A stretch of 33,722 bases of DNA from Kitasatospora sp. MBT63 (GCF_000710465.2 NZ_JAIZ01000067.1:1-33722), one strand, 5' to 3'; shown: positions 1-8,682, counted from the first letter of the stretch. Notes: generated by a model from the letters alone, not told the origin. Made by a program: numbers and translations.

Positions 1-111
1 GGCCGCCTCGGCGGCGGCCTGCGCGGCGGCGGCCCGGGCTGAGACCACCGCCAGGACGGTGGCCAGCTCCTCGGGGGTCGGCTGCCCGTGCAGCACTTGG
101 ATCGGGGGCAT
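1..111 (-). CDS. pccE: Acyl-CoA carboxylase epsilon subunit (partial, N-terminal 37 codons)
   Basis: This is the first 37 codons of a minus-strand gene that runs off the left edge of the window. The protein begins MPPIQVLHGQPTPEELATV and continues into an Ala-rich helix, which is the typical opening of the small epsilon subunit of actinobacterial acyl-CoA carboxylases. The family stabilises or activates the complex of the biotin-carrying alpha subunit and the carboxyltransferase beta subunit. A GGGAGAGG ribosome binding site lies just upstream of the ATG at 109-111. It starts 24 nt after the stop of pccB, so the two are almost certainly cotranscribed. Identity rests on a short N-terminal stretch plus the conserved pccB-pccE order. 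Confidence 0.8.
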   Translation of the reverse strand, partial: MPPIQVLHGQPTPEELATVLAVVSARAAAAQAAAEAA

Positions 112-135
112 GGATCCATCCTCTCCCTTCGGGGC

Positions 136-1716
<1,581 letters not shown>

Positions 1717-1839
1717 CCGGTGGCTCTCCCTGGTCCATGGGCCGCGGCCTGACGCAGGGGTGGGATTCCGGGCAGGGCGGCGCTGCGAACTACCGCCTAG
1801 TAGCGTAGCCAGCGCCGGGCCGTTCCGGTTATGGCAGGC

Positions 1840-1852
1840 GACACAGTGTGTC
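1840..1852. promoter_or_regulatory. 13-bp palindrome in the pccB/birA divergent region
   Basis: GACACA-G-TGTGTC is a perfect inverted repeat about 125 bp from the pccB start and 122 bp from the birA start, inside the 257-bp divergent intergenic region. It has the size of a repressor operator. No regulator is identified. BirA here has no DNA-binding domain, so it would not be the one binding. Confidence 0.35.
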
Positions 1853-1961
1853 CGGGCGCGTTCTGCGCGATGATGGGGCGGCTTACGGCCGGTGCCGGGA
1901 GGCCCGGGGCCGTCACGGTGAAGCCGCTCGCGTCGCGGCCGGCCGGCTGACGCTCCGTCGG

Positions 1962-1967
1962 TACGCT
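1962..1967 (+). promoter_or_regulatory. Probable -10 box of leaderless birA
   Basis: TACGCT lies 12 nt (first base to first base) before the birA GTG, which would put transcription start at or next to the start codon. There is no Shine-Dalgarno sequence in 'ggctcg' before the GTG, consistent with a leaderless mRNA. No convincing -35 is visible. Confidence 0.4.
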
Positions 1968-1973
1968 GGCTCG

Positions 1974-2876
1974 GTGACCGAGCCCACCGAGCCCACCCCT
2001 CCCCGCCGCAGCGGTCTGCGTGGCTTCGGCCACGACGGCCCCTCCCCCTGGACCGACCTCGACCGGCCGCCGCTGGACGCCACCGTGCTGCGCCGGGACC
2101 TGGTCCTGCCGGGCGCGCTGTGGACCGCCCTGGACGTCGTCGCCGACACCGGGTCGACCAACACCGACCTGGCCGCCCGGGCCAAGGAGGGTGCACCCGA
2201 GGGGGCCGTCCTGCTCGCCGAGGAGCAGACCGCCGGCCGCGGCCGCCTGGACCGCCGGTGGAGCGCCCCGGCCCGCTCCGGCCTCTTCCTGTCGCTGCTG
2301 CTGCGCCCCGCCGGCGTCCCCGTCGAGCGCTACGGCTGGCTGCCGATCCTGACCGGGGTGGCCGCCGCCTCGGTGCTGGAGCGGGTCGCCGAGGTCGAGA
2401 CCGGCCTGAAGTGGCCCAACGACCTGCTGGTGACCGTGGACGGCGCCGAGCGCAAGGTCGGCGGCATCCTCACCGAGCTCGCCGACGGCGCCGTGGTGGT
2501 CGGCCTCGGGATCAACGTCTCGCTGCGCGCCGACGAACTGCCGGTGCCCGCCGCGACCTCGCTGGCGCTGGCCGGCGCCGCCGTCACCGACCGGCAGACC
2601 CTGCTGCGCGCCCTGCTGCGCGAGTTCGCCGACCTGTACGGGGAGTGGACCCGGGCGGCCGGTGACCCGCACGCCAGCGGCCTGCTGCCCGCCTACACCG
2701 CCCGCTGCACCAGCCTGGGCCGCCCGGTCCGGGTCCAGCTGCCGGGCGGGCGCGAACTGCACGGCGAGGCGGTCGCGGTGGACGCCGACGGCCGCCTGGT
2801 GGTCCGCACCGCCGGCGGCGAACGCCACCCGGTGGCGGCCGGCGACGTGGTGCACGTCCGCCCGGAACCGTCCTGA
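1974..2876 (+). CDS. birA: Biotin--[acetyl-CoA-carboxylase] ligase
   Basis: A 300-aa class I biotin protein ligase that makes biotinyl-5'-AMP and transfers biotin to the lysine of biotin carboxyl carrier domains. The catalytic domain shows '[11 protein letters not shown]', the biotin/ATP loop '[14 protein letters not shown]' and the 'KWPNDLL' motif with the conserved lysine. It is followed by a C-terminal SH3-like domain beginning near '[16 protein letters not shown]'. There is no N-terminal winged helix, so it is monofunctional and not a repressor of the E. coli BirA type. The GTG start at 1974 is chosen because upstream codons are unrelated in character and a -10-like TACGCT is correctly placed for a leaderless transcript. 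It lies divergent from pccB, whose holoenzyme needs a biotinylated alpha subunit. Confidence 0.93.
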   Translation: MTEPTEPTPPRRSGLRGFGHDGPSPWTDLDRPPLDATVLRRDLVLPGALWTALDVVADTGSTNTDLAARAKEGAPEGAVLLAEEQTAGRGRLDRRWSAPARSGLFLSLLLRPAGVPVERYGWLPILTGVAAASVLERVAEVETGLKWPNDLLVTVDGAERKVGGILTELADGAVVVGLGINVSLRADELPVPAATSLALAGAAVTDRQTLLRALLREFADLYGEWTRAAGDPHASGLLPAYTARCTSLGRPVRVQLPGGRELHGEAVAVDADGRLVVRTAGGERHPVAAGDVVHVRPEPS

Positions 2877-2892
2877 CCGGCGCTCCCGCCGT

Positions 2893-2923
2893 CCGGCGCG
2901 GGCCCGGTCCGGGCCCGCGCCGG
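2893..2923 (+). terminator. Terminator hairpin of birA
   Basis: A perfect inverted repeat with 15-bp all-G/C arms (2893-2907 and 2909-2923) around T2908, starting 17 nt after the birA stop. No U-tract follows, as is usual in high-GC actinobacteria. It separates birA from the adenylate cyclase. Confidence 0.75.
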
Positions 2924-2989
2924 GGCACCCCCGCACAGCTCAGGAGACATGTCCTGCATTTCCGTGCGAACATTCCACCTGGCAGCGGT

Positions 2990-3003
2990 GTGAGGCGCGC
3001 CAC
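2990..3003. promoter_or_regulatory. Candidate Crp operator upstream of adenylate cyclase
   Basis: GTGAGGCGCGCCAC fits the GTG-N6-G-N-CAC pattern I recall for Streptomyces coelicolor Crp. It lies 40 bp before the adenylate cyclase start. In GC-rich DNA this short pattern arises often by chance, so the location is the main argument. It could mediate autoregulation of cAMP synthesis. Confidence 0.35.
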
Positions 3004-3042
3004 TACCCGCGCGGGGGTCGTGCGCCACGGGACAGGCAGGAC

Positions 3043-4152
3043 ATGAGGCAAGTGCGGCGACCGCACGGGGACGGATCGGTGGCAGACGAGAGCGGCGGCG
3101 ACGGGCGGGACGACGACGACCAGACGGTCGCACTCGACCTGGAGCGGCTGATCCTGGACGCGCCCCGCCGGTACACCCCGTACCAGGCGGCCCGCGCCGC
3201 CGACGTGCCGATGGAGCTGGCCACCCGCTTCTGGCGGGCGATGGGCTTCCCCGACATCGGGCAGTCCCGGGCGCTCACCGACAACGACGTGATCGCGCTG
3301 CGCCGGCTGGCCGGCCTGGTCGAGTCCGGGCTGCTGAGCGAGCCGATGGCGATCCAGGTGGCCCGCTCCACCGGCCAGACCACGGCCCGGCTGGCCGGCT
3401 GGCAGATGGACACCTTCCTGGAGAACCTCACCCAGGCCGTCGAACCCGGGATGACCCGCGCCGACGTCGCCTACCCGCTGGTCGAACTGCTGCTCCCGGA
3501 GCTGGAGCAGTTCCTGGTGTACGTCTGGCGCCGGCAGCTGGCCGCCGTCACCGGCCGGGTGGTGCAGGCCGCCGAGGACACCGAGATCACCAGCGGCCGG
3601 CTGGCCGTGGGCTTCGCCGACCTGGTCGGCTTCACCCGGCTGTCGCGCCGGCTGGAGGAGGAGGAGCTCGGCGAGCTGGTCGAGACCTTCGAGAACACCT
3701 GCTCGGACCTGATCGCCGGTCAGGGCGGACGCGTCATCAAGACCCTCGGAGACGAGATCCTGTACGTCTCCGAGGACCCGGCCACCGCCGCCGAGATCGC
3801 GCTCGGCCTGGTCGAGACGCTGGCCAAGGAGGACACCATGCCCGCGCTGCGGGTCGGGATGGCCTTCGGCACCGTCACCTCCCGGATGGGCGACGTCTTC
3901 GGCACCACCGTCAACCTGGCCAGCCGGCTCACCTCGATCGCCCCCCGCGACGCGGTGCTGGTCGACGGCGAGCTGGCGGCCGCGCTGGAACTGACCGGTG
4001 CGGCGTCCGCCCCGCCGTCCTCCGACGACGGCCCCGCGCAGGCGCCGGCCGGTGAGCACCGCTTCCACCTGCAGCCGATGTGGCGGCGCCCGGTCCGCGG
4101 GCTCGGCCTGGTCGAGCCGTGGGTGCTGTCCCGGCCCGGCCGGCTCGGCTGA
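3043..4152 (+). CDS. cya: Class III adenylate cyclase
   Basis: A 369-aa cytoplasmic class III cyclase that makes cAMP from ATP. The C-terminal cyclase homology domain (about 183-330) carries metal-binding Asp193 in 'FADLVGFTRLS' and Asp237 in 'KTLGDEILYV'. It also has Lys233 for adenine recognition, and Asn291 and Arg295 in 'VFGTTVNLASRL', so it looks active and ATP-specific. The N-terminal part (about 40-160, from 'YTPYQAARAADVP') resembles the regulatory domain of actinobacterial cyclases such as mycobacterial Rv2212. No transmembrane segment is present. Start is ambiguous: ATG 3043 is used, and GTG 3079 is an alternative that would give 357 aa. It stands alone after the birA terminator. 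Three Crp-like sites in this window, one just upstream, suggest where its product may act. Confidence 0.93.
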   Translation: MRQVRRPHGDGSVADESGGDGRDDDDQTVALDLERLILDAPRRYTPYQAARAADVPMELATRFWRAMGFPDIGQSRALTDNDVIALRRLAGLVESGLLSEPMAIQVARSTGQTTARLAGWQMDTFLENLTQAVEPGMTRADVAYPLVELLLPELEQFLVYVWRRQLAAVTGRVVQAAEDTEITSGRLAVGFADLVGFTRLSRRLEEEELGELVETFENTCSDLIAGQGGRVIKTLGDEILYVSEDPATAAEIALGLVETLAKEDTMPALRVGMAFGTVTSRMGDVFGTTVNLASRLTSIAPRDAVLVDGELAAALELTGAASAPPSSDDGPAQAPAGEHRFHLQPMWRRPVRGLGLVEPWVLSRPGRLG

Positions 4153-4333
4153 CCCGCGCCGCACCCCGCCGGTACGCCGCCTTGCCCGCCGTACTCGCCG
4201 TACCCGCGTCGACCTTGACAAATCGGGCATAGCGCCCCTCGGCCGCCATAGTCTTGGTCCAGGATCCCGGCCCGGGTGTGGCCGGACGGGTCCGCGGCGA
4301 GGGATGAGGCGATCCGTGAGTGGTGAGGCGACG

Positions 4334-6133
4334 ATGACCGATGGCTGCGGCGCCGCGGCCCCCACCGACCTCCGGTTGCAGGCGGTGGTGGCACTGGCGC
4401 AGGACATGGCTGGCGCGCTGACCCCGCTGGAGGCCGTCCGGGCCGCCGCCGTCCGGGCCACCGACGCACTGTCCGCCACGATGGCCGCCGTCTCGGTCTG
4501 GGACCGCGAGTCGGGCCGGCTGCGGGTGCTGGTCAACCACGGCGAGCTGGCCGCCGGCGAGGAGGAACTGCCCGCGGACGAGTCGTACCCGGTCGCCGAC
4601 TTCCCGGAGATCGTCAGCTACCTGGAGGAGCACTGGACCACCGGGCGGTTGCCGCGCGCCTGGGTGCAGACCTCCGAGGACGAGGCCCCGGACACCGCGT
4701 ACGCGAGCGCCGGGGTCGGCGCGTTCTGCCAGCAGCGCGCCGCCGGACTGCGCCGCCGGGGCCGGGCCTGCTGCCTGGTCGCGCCGATCGTGCTGCACGG
4801 CCGGGCCTGGGGGGAGCTGTACCTGGCCCGGACGGTCGGACTGCCGGTGTTCACCGAGGCCGACACCGACTACGCCACCCTGCTGGCGGCCCAGATCTCG
4901 GCCGGGCTGGCGCAGACCGAGCGGGTCGCGGACCTGCGCCGGCTCGCCTTCACCGACGCCCTCACCGGCCTCGCCAACCGCCGCGCGGTGGACGCCCGGC
5001 TGGAGAGCGCGCTGAAGGCGCACAACCGGGACAACACCGTGGTCAGCCTGGTGGTCTGCGACGTCAACGGCCTCAAGCGGGTCAACGACGAGCTCGGCCA
5101 CGAGATGGGCGACCGGCTGCTGGAACGGTTCGCCCAGCAGCTGTCGATGTCCGCCGCCCGGCTGCCGGGCAGCCTGGCGGCCCGGCTCGGCGGCGACGAG
5201 TTCTGCCTGCTCGCCGAGGGGCAGAAGGCCGACGACGTGGTGGCCGTCGCCGAGGATCTGTGCACCAGGGCGCTGGAGCTGACCGAGGGTGAGGGGGTGG
5301 CCTGCGGGGTCGCCTCCACCGGCGACTCGATCGGCCCGGTGACCACCCCCGACCGGCTGTTCCGGCTCGCCGACGCCGCCCAGTACCGCGCCAAGGCCGC
5401 CCGCGCCGCCCACCCGGTGGTGGCCGGCCGCAGCCACGGTCCCGGTCTCGCCCCCGACCCCACCGTGCTGCTGGCCGACGCCGCCGACCCCCACCACCGC
5501 GCGGACGGCCGGCGCACCGGCCCGTCCGCCCGGTTCGGCAACCACGACCGCCGCCGCTTCCGCGGCGCCGCGCACAGCGCCGACCCCGGCCAGCTGCTCG
5601 CCGCCGTGCTCGCCGCTCTCGACCAGGGCGGCAACCGCCGTACCAGTCACCCCGCCGACACCCTGGCCCGGCTGACCACCGTCGCCGAGACCGCCGCCCG
5701 GCTGCTGAACGCGGTCGGCTGGTGGATCTCGTACGTGCCGCCCGGCTCCCAGCTGATGCGCACCGCGCAGCACGCCGTCTACCGGATGACCAGCGGCCCG
5801 AGCGGCAACAAGGCGCAGACCCAGCGGGCCCAGATCGAGGCCCCGGACGCCGTCTTCGACCTCGGGCACTACCCGACCACCCGGCAGGCGGTGCGCGGCG
5901 GCTCGTTCGCGCTGCGGGTCGGCGCGGCGGGCAACGACCCGGCCGAGGAGGCGGTGCTGGTGGTCAGCGGCTACCGGGGGATGGTCGCGGCCGGCGGCGC
6001 CAACCCGGCGGGGGGCTGGCTGGTCGAGCTGTTCGCGGACGACTCCACCCTGCCGCTCGGCCAGATCGCCTCGGCGCTGCGCGCCCTGGTCGCGGTCGCC
6101 CTCTCCGGCCCCGCCTCCCCGCCCCCGGCCTGA
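4334..6133 (+). CDS. cdgE: GAF-GGDEF diguanylate cyclase
   Basis: A 599-aa soluble diguanylate cyclase (2 GTP to c-di-GMP). Residues about 10-195 form a GAF-like sensory domain. The GGDEF domain follows with 'TDALTGLANRR', Asp243 in 'CDVNGLKRVNDELGHEMGD' and an intact GGDEF at 286-290. The inhibitory RxxD site expected at 277-280 reads LPGS, so product feedback is probably absent. Residues about 400-599 form a second, GAF-like C-terminal region unusual for a GGDEF protein. The start is uncertain: ATG 4334 has a GGTGAGG ribosome binding site, and GTG 4316 or ATG 4304 would add 6 or 10 residues. By domain plan and synteny beside hutH it matches the S. coelicolor protein I recall as CdgE; the symbol is from memory. 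c-di-GMP controls development through BldD in this family of bacteria. Confidence 0.85.
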   Translation: MTDGCGAAAPTDLRLQAVVALAQDMAGALTPLEAVRAAAVRATDALSATMAAVSVWDRESGRLRVLVNHGELAAGEEELPADESYPVADFPEIVSYLEEHWTTGRLPRAWVQTSEDEAPDTAYASAGVGAFCQQRAAGLRRRGRACCLVAPIVLHGRAWGELYLARTVGLPVFTEADTDYATLLAAQISAGLAQTERVADLRRLAFTDALTGLANRRAVDARLESALKAHNRDNTVVSLVVCDVNGLKRVNDELGHEMGDRLLERFAQQLSMSAARLPGSLAARLGGDEFCLLAEGQKADDVVAVAEDLCTRALELTEGEGVACGVASTGDSIGPVTTPDRLFRLADAAQYRAKAARAAHPVVAGRSHGPGLAPDPTVLLADAADPHHRADGRRTGPSARFGNHDRRRFRGAAHSADPGQLLAAVLAALDQGGNRRTSHPADTLARLTTVAETAARLLNAVGWWISYVPPGSQLMRTAQHAVYRMTSGPSGNKAQTQRAQIEAPDAVFDLGHYPTTRQAVRGGSFALRVGAAGNDPAEEAVLVVSGYRGMVAAGGANPAGGWLVELFADDSTLPLGQIASALRALVAVALSGPASPPPA

Positions 6134-6180
6134 CCGGCCCGGCGTCCGGCCGTCCTGCCGTCCCGCCTCGGGCCGCCGCC

Positions 6181-6219
6181 AGATAGTAGCCATGTACTTA
6201 ATAGCCATCTACTGTATCT
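6181..6219. promoter_or_regulatory. Operator/promoter of the first MarR gene
   Basis: An AT-rich island in GC-rich surroundings directly before the MarR start. It holds two direct copies of TAGCCATNTACT (6187-6198 and 6202-6213, 15 bp apart) and an outer dyad AGATAGTAG (6181-6189) facing CTACTGTATCT (6209-6219). TACTGT at 6210-6215 is a plausible -10 with transcription starting at the ATG (leaderless, no SD). Binding here would block transcription, as expected for MarR autorepression. Confidence 0.6.
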
Positions 6220-6222
6220 CTC

Positions 6223-6702
6223 ATGAGTGAGACACTCGAGGGTCCGACCCCCGGCTTCCTGGTCTGGCGGCTGTCGACGAAGTGGCGGGTGGCGGTCGAC
6301 CGGACCGTCGCCCCGCTGGGGCTGACGCACGCGCAGTACTCGCTGCTGTCCTCGCTGTACGGCATGGAGCGCTCCGGCGAGCGCCCCAGCCAGCGCCGGC
6401 TGGCCGACCACACCGGGCTCGAACCGCTGTACGTCTCCAAGCTGGCCCGCGCCCTGGAGTCCTCGGGGCTGATCGAGCGCGCCGCGGATCCGGACGACAG
6501 CCGCGCCGTGCGGCTGTCGCTGACCGGGCCCGGCCGGGAGGCGGCCGCTCGGGCGATCACCGAGGTCCACCGGCTGCTGGACCGGCTGCTGGCACCGCTC
6601 GGCGGCCGCGACAGCGCCCGCACCGCGGCGCTGGTCGGCGAGCTGACCACGCTGCTCGACGCACCACTCGACGCACCACCCGATCCACCGATCGAGGAGT
6701 AA
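6223..6702 (+). CDS. MarR-family transcriptional regulator
   Basis: A 159-aa winged-helix regulator. It shows the MarR order: N-terminal dimerisation helix, 'LTHAQYSLLSSLY', recognition region 'RRLADHTGLEPLYVSKLARALESSGLIER', then the wing 'RAADPDDSRAVRLSLTGPG' with the conserved D-x-R-A/R signature, and C-terminal dimerisation helices. MarR proteins usually repress their own operon and release DNA on binding a small aromatic ligand. The start at 6223 lacks an SD and lies right after an AT-rich repeat island, consistent with a leaderless autoregulated transcript. The next gene starts 2 nt after its stop, so the two are cotranscribed. Ligand and other targets are unknown. Confidence 0.85.
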   Translation: MSETLEGPTPGFLVWRLSTKWRVAVDRTVAPLGLTHAQYSLLSSLYGMERSGERPSQRRLADHTGLEPLYVSKLARALESSGLIERAADPDDSRAVRLSLTGPGREAAARAITEVHRLLDRLLAPLGGRDSARTAALVGELTTLLDAPLDAPPDPPIEE

Positions 6703-6704
6703 CC

Positions 6705-7142
6705 ATGTCCGTGCCCACCCTGAACGGCCAGGTCATCGGCCGTGCGCACTACGCCACCCGCGCCCTGCTGGAGCGCCTGCTGGCCCCCAGCGGCACCACC
6801 TTCCAGCAGTCGCTGGCCCTGAACGCCGTGGCCGACGAAGGCGGCACCGCCGACCGCGAGCAGGTGCTGGCGCGGCTGACCGCCGGCCTGAAGACCGACC
6901 GGGCGGCGGCGCTGTCCGTCCTCGCCGAGCTCACCGACGCCGGTCTGCTGGCGCCTTCCCCCGACGCGGCCGACGGCGTCGCACTCACCCCGGCGGGCCG
7001 CGGGCGCCAGGCCGGCATCCGCGCCGACGTCGCCGATCTCACCGCCCGGCTGTACGGCGGCCTGCCGCCCGAGGACCTGGCCGCCGCGGCCCGGGTCCTG
7101 ACCGCCCTGACCGCCCGCGCCGACGCCGAACTGGCGGGGTGA
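6705..7142 (+). CDS. MarR-like winged-helix protein, second of a tandem pair
   Basis: A 145-aa protein starting MSVPTLNGQVIGRAHYATRA with a GAGGAG ribosome binding site formed by the end of the preceding gene. A helical N-terminus, a central segment 'RAAALSVLAELTDAGLLAP' followed by 'GVALTPAGRGRQAG', and C-terminal helices give the outline of a MarR-type winged helix, but the recognition helix and wing are more degenerate than in its neighbour. In position and size it looks like a diverged partner of the upstream MarR gene; it might form a heterodimer or antagonise it. That role is inference. Family assignment is moderate, and the coding call is firm from codon use and spacing. Confidence 0.75.
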   Translation: MSVPTLNGQVIGRAHYATRALLERLLAPSGTTFQQSLALNAVADEGGTADREQVLARLTAGLKTDRAAALSVLAELTDAGLLAPSPDAADGVALTPAGRGRQAGIRADVADLTARLYGGLPPEDLAAAARVLTALTARADAELAG

Positions 7143-7146
7143 CAGC

Positions 7147-7179
7147 ACGCTGTTACAGCGTCACGGCCAGCGTCACAGC
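7147..7179. promoter_or_regulatory. Palindrome plus tandem 12-bp repeats upstream of the small membrane protein
   Basis: ACGCTGTTACAGCGT at 7147-7161 is a perfect palindrome with 7-bp arms. Overlapping it are two head-to-tail 12-bp units (7156-7167 and 7168-7179) identical at 11 of 12 positions, core CAGCGTCA. The set lies directly after the second MarR-like gene and about 90 bp before the next start, a good position for an operator. The regulator is unknown. Confidence 0.4.
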
Positions 7180-7266
7180 TGGGGTACGGCCGGGCCCTGA
7201 CCCCTGTCGCGGCCCGGGCCGGGCGTGCCACAGTGGGCCGTCGCAGGCCACCGGGGCGGGCGGGAA

Positions 7267-7635
7267 ATGAGGTTCGGGCTGATGAGGACACGTCTGGCAG
7301 GGGCGCTGCTCGCCCTGGCCCTCGCCGTCGGCGGCAGCGCGCTGACCGCCGGCGCGGCGCAGGCCGCGCCCCGTACCGCGGCGGTCTCGGCCGCCCAGCA
7401 GGCACCGGCGGCGGCCGGCGCGCAGTCGCCGTCGTCGTCGCAGGACCGGGCGTCCGGCCAGGCCGGAGCGCAGGCGCAGGCGCAGACCGAGCTGGCCGGC
7501 TCGAAGACCAAGAGCAAGAGCAAGAAGAAGAAGAGCAAGGGCGGCCTGATCGGCCTGCTGGTCGCGGTGGCCTTCGTGATCCTGGTGGTCTGCGTGGTGG
7601 TCTGGCTGATCCGCCGCCGGATCCGCCGCTCCTGA
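7267..7635 (+). CDS. Small secreted/membrane-anchored protein of unknown function
   Basis: A 122-aa protein I do not recognise. It begins with a signal peptide: MRFGLMRTR, then a hydrophobic Ala/Leu core ending near 'AGAAQAAPR' with a possible signal peptidase I site. An Ala/Gln/Ser-rich linker (about 40-80) and a dense basic stretch 'KTKSKSKKKKSK' follow. A single C-terminal transmembrane helix 'GLLVAVAFVILVVCVVVWL' is then capped by 'IRRRIRRS'. There is no LPxTG sorting motif. The likely topology is a short extracytoplasmic linker held by the C-terminal helix with a basic cytoplasmic tail. The start could be ATG 7282 instead. It stands between the MarR pair and fdhD, with its own putative operator. 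Function unknown. Confidence 0.7.
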   Translation: MRFGLMRTRLAGALLALALAVGGSALTAGAAQAAPRTAAVSAAQQAPAAAGAQSPSSSQDRASGQAGAQAQAQTELAGSKTKSKSKKKKSKGGLIGLLVAVAFVILVVCVVVWLIRRRIRRS

Positions 7636-7685
7636 ACCGGCCCCGCGCGGTCGCGCCCCCGCGGTCCGGACCCGGGTGATCCGGC

Positions 7686-8504
7686 CTAGCCGATCCGGTC
7701 CGCGCGGGTGTAGACGTTGCCGCCCTGTCCGCGCAGGAAGCCGACCAGGGTCAGGCCGAGTTCCTCGGCCAGGTCCACCGCCAGCGAGGACGGTGCCGAG
7801 ACGGCGGCCAGCAGCGGGATCCCCGCCAGCGCCGCCTTCTGGGTCAGTTCGAACGAGGCCCGGCCGCTGACCAGCAGCAGATGCCCGGTCAGCGGCAGCC
7901 TCCCCTCGCGCAGCGCCCAGCCGATCACCTTGTCGACCGCGTTGTGCCGGCCGACGTCCTCCCGCGCGCACAGCAGCCCGCCCTCGGCGTCGAACAGCCC
8001 GGCGGCGTGCAGGCCGCCGGTCGACTCGAAGGTCCGCTGGGCCGCGCGCAGCCGGTCCGGCAGCTCGTACAGCAGCTGCGCGGGCACCGTCAGCGGGTCC
8101 TTCTCCACCGGCCAGTGGCTGTGGGTGCGGACCGCCTCCACGGTGTCCCGGCCGCACAGGCCGCAGGCGCTGGTGGTGAGCAGGTTGCGGTGCGCGGACA
8201 GTGGCAGCCGGCCCGCGCCGCGCAGCGTCGCGTCGACCACGTTGTAGGTGTTGGCGCCGTCCGCGTCCGTCCCGGCGCAGTAGCGCAGTGCCGCCAGCTG
8301 CTCGCCGCCGTGCACCAGGCCCTCGCCGACCAGGAAGCCCGCGACCAGGTCGAAGTCGTGGCCGGGGGTGCGCATGGTCACCGTGAGCGGCTCGCCGCCC
8401 AGCCGGATCTCCAGCGGCTCCTCCGCCGCCAGCGCGTCCGGCCGCGCGGATCTCTCCGAGCCGCGCAGCCGTACCACCCGCCGCCGTACCGTCGCCCGCG
8501 CCAT
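7686..8504 (-). CDS. fdhD: Formate dehydrogenase accessory sulfurtransferase FdhD
   Basis: A 272-aa member of the FdhD family, which transfers sulfur from a cysteine desulfurase to the molybdenum cofactor of formate dehydrogenases. The catalytic pair Cys114 and Cys117 is in 'TSACGLCGRD'. Other family blocks are 'RTPGHDFDLVAGFLVGEG', 'DVGRHNAVDKVIGWAL' and the C-terminal 'GFLRGQGGNVYT'. ATG 8504 has a strong GGAGG-type site; the frame extends upstream without support. No formate dehydrogenase structural gene lies in the window. It is divergent from hutH across 185 bp that hold a Crp-like site. Since the hut pathway here would end by releasing formate, the pairing may be meaningful, but it is only suggestive. 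Confidence 0.93.
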   Translation of the reverse strand: MARATVRRRVVRLRGSERSARPDALAAEEPLEIRLGGEPLTVTMRTPGHDFDLVAGFLVGEGLVHGGEQLAALRYCAGTDADGANTYNVVDATLRGAGRLPLSAHRNLLTTSACGLCGRDTVEAVRTHSHWPVEKDPLTVPAQLLYELPDRLRAAQRTFESTGGLHAAGLFDAEGGLLCAREDVGRHNAVDKVIGWALREGRLPLTGHLLLVSGRASFELTQKAALAGIPLLAAVSAPSSLAVDLAEELGLTLVGFLRGQGGNVYTRADRIG

Positions 8505-8608
8505 CGATCCTGCCTCCGCTCGCTGCCTCGCCCCAGCTTGCGGCACGCCGGGCCCGCACGGAAATCCTCCGCGGGCCGCCGCCCGGCGGTGGGGCCGGGA
8601 GCGCGGCG

Positions 8609-8622
8609 GTGACGCGGGTCAC
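8609..8622. promoter_or_regulatory. Candidate Crp operator between fdhD and hutH
   Basis: GTGACGCGGGTCAC has perfect 5-bp arms (GTGAC/GTCAC), extended to 6 bp by the flanking bases 8608 and 8623. It fits the GTG-N6-G-N-CAC Crp pattern recalled for S. coelicolor. Its centre is about 74 bp before the hutH start, a position compatible with activation of hutH (or of divergent fdhD). Confidence 0.4.
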
Positions 8623-8653
8623 CCCGGTCGGCGAACCGGCTGCGCGTCAGCGG

Positions 8654-8682
8654 TTGTCATATCCTCATTCACCTGATGTCAT
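8654..8682 (+). promoter_or_regulatory. Putative hutH promoter (leaderless)
   Basis: TTGTCA (8654-8659) and TGTCAT (8677-8682) are separated by 17 bp. The -10 starts 13 nt before the hutH ATG, so transcription would begin at the start codon. No SD is present. Both boxes are imperfect, and the spacing is the main support. Confidence 0.45.

Noticed and set aside
4215-4220. TTGACA as a -35 box for the diguanylate cyclase gene
   Set aside because: No -10-like hexamer lies 16-19 bp downstream; the only candidate, CATAGT at 4247-4252, is 26 bp away, so I do not call a promoter.
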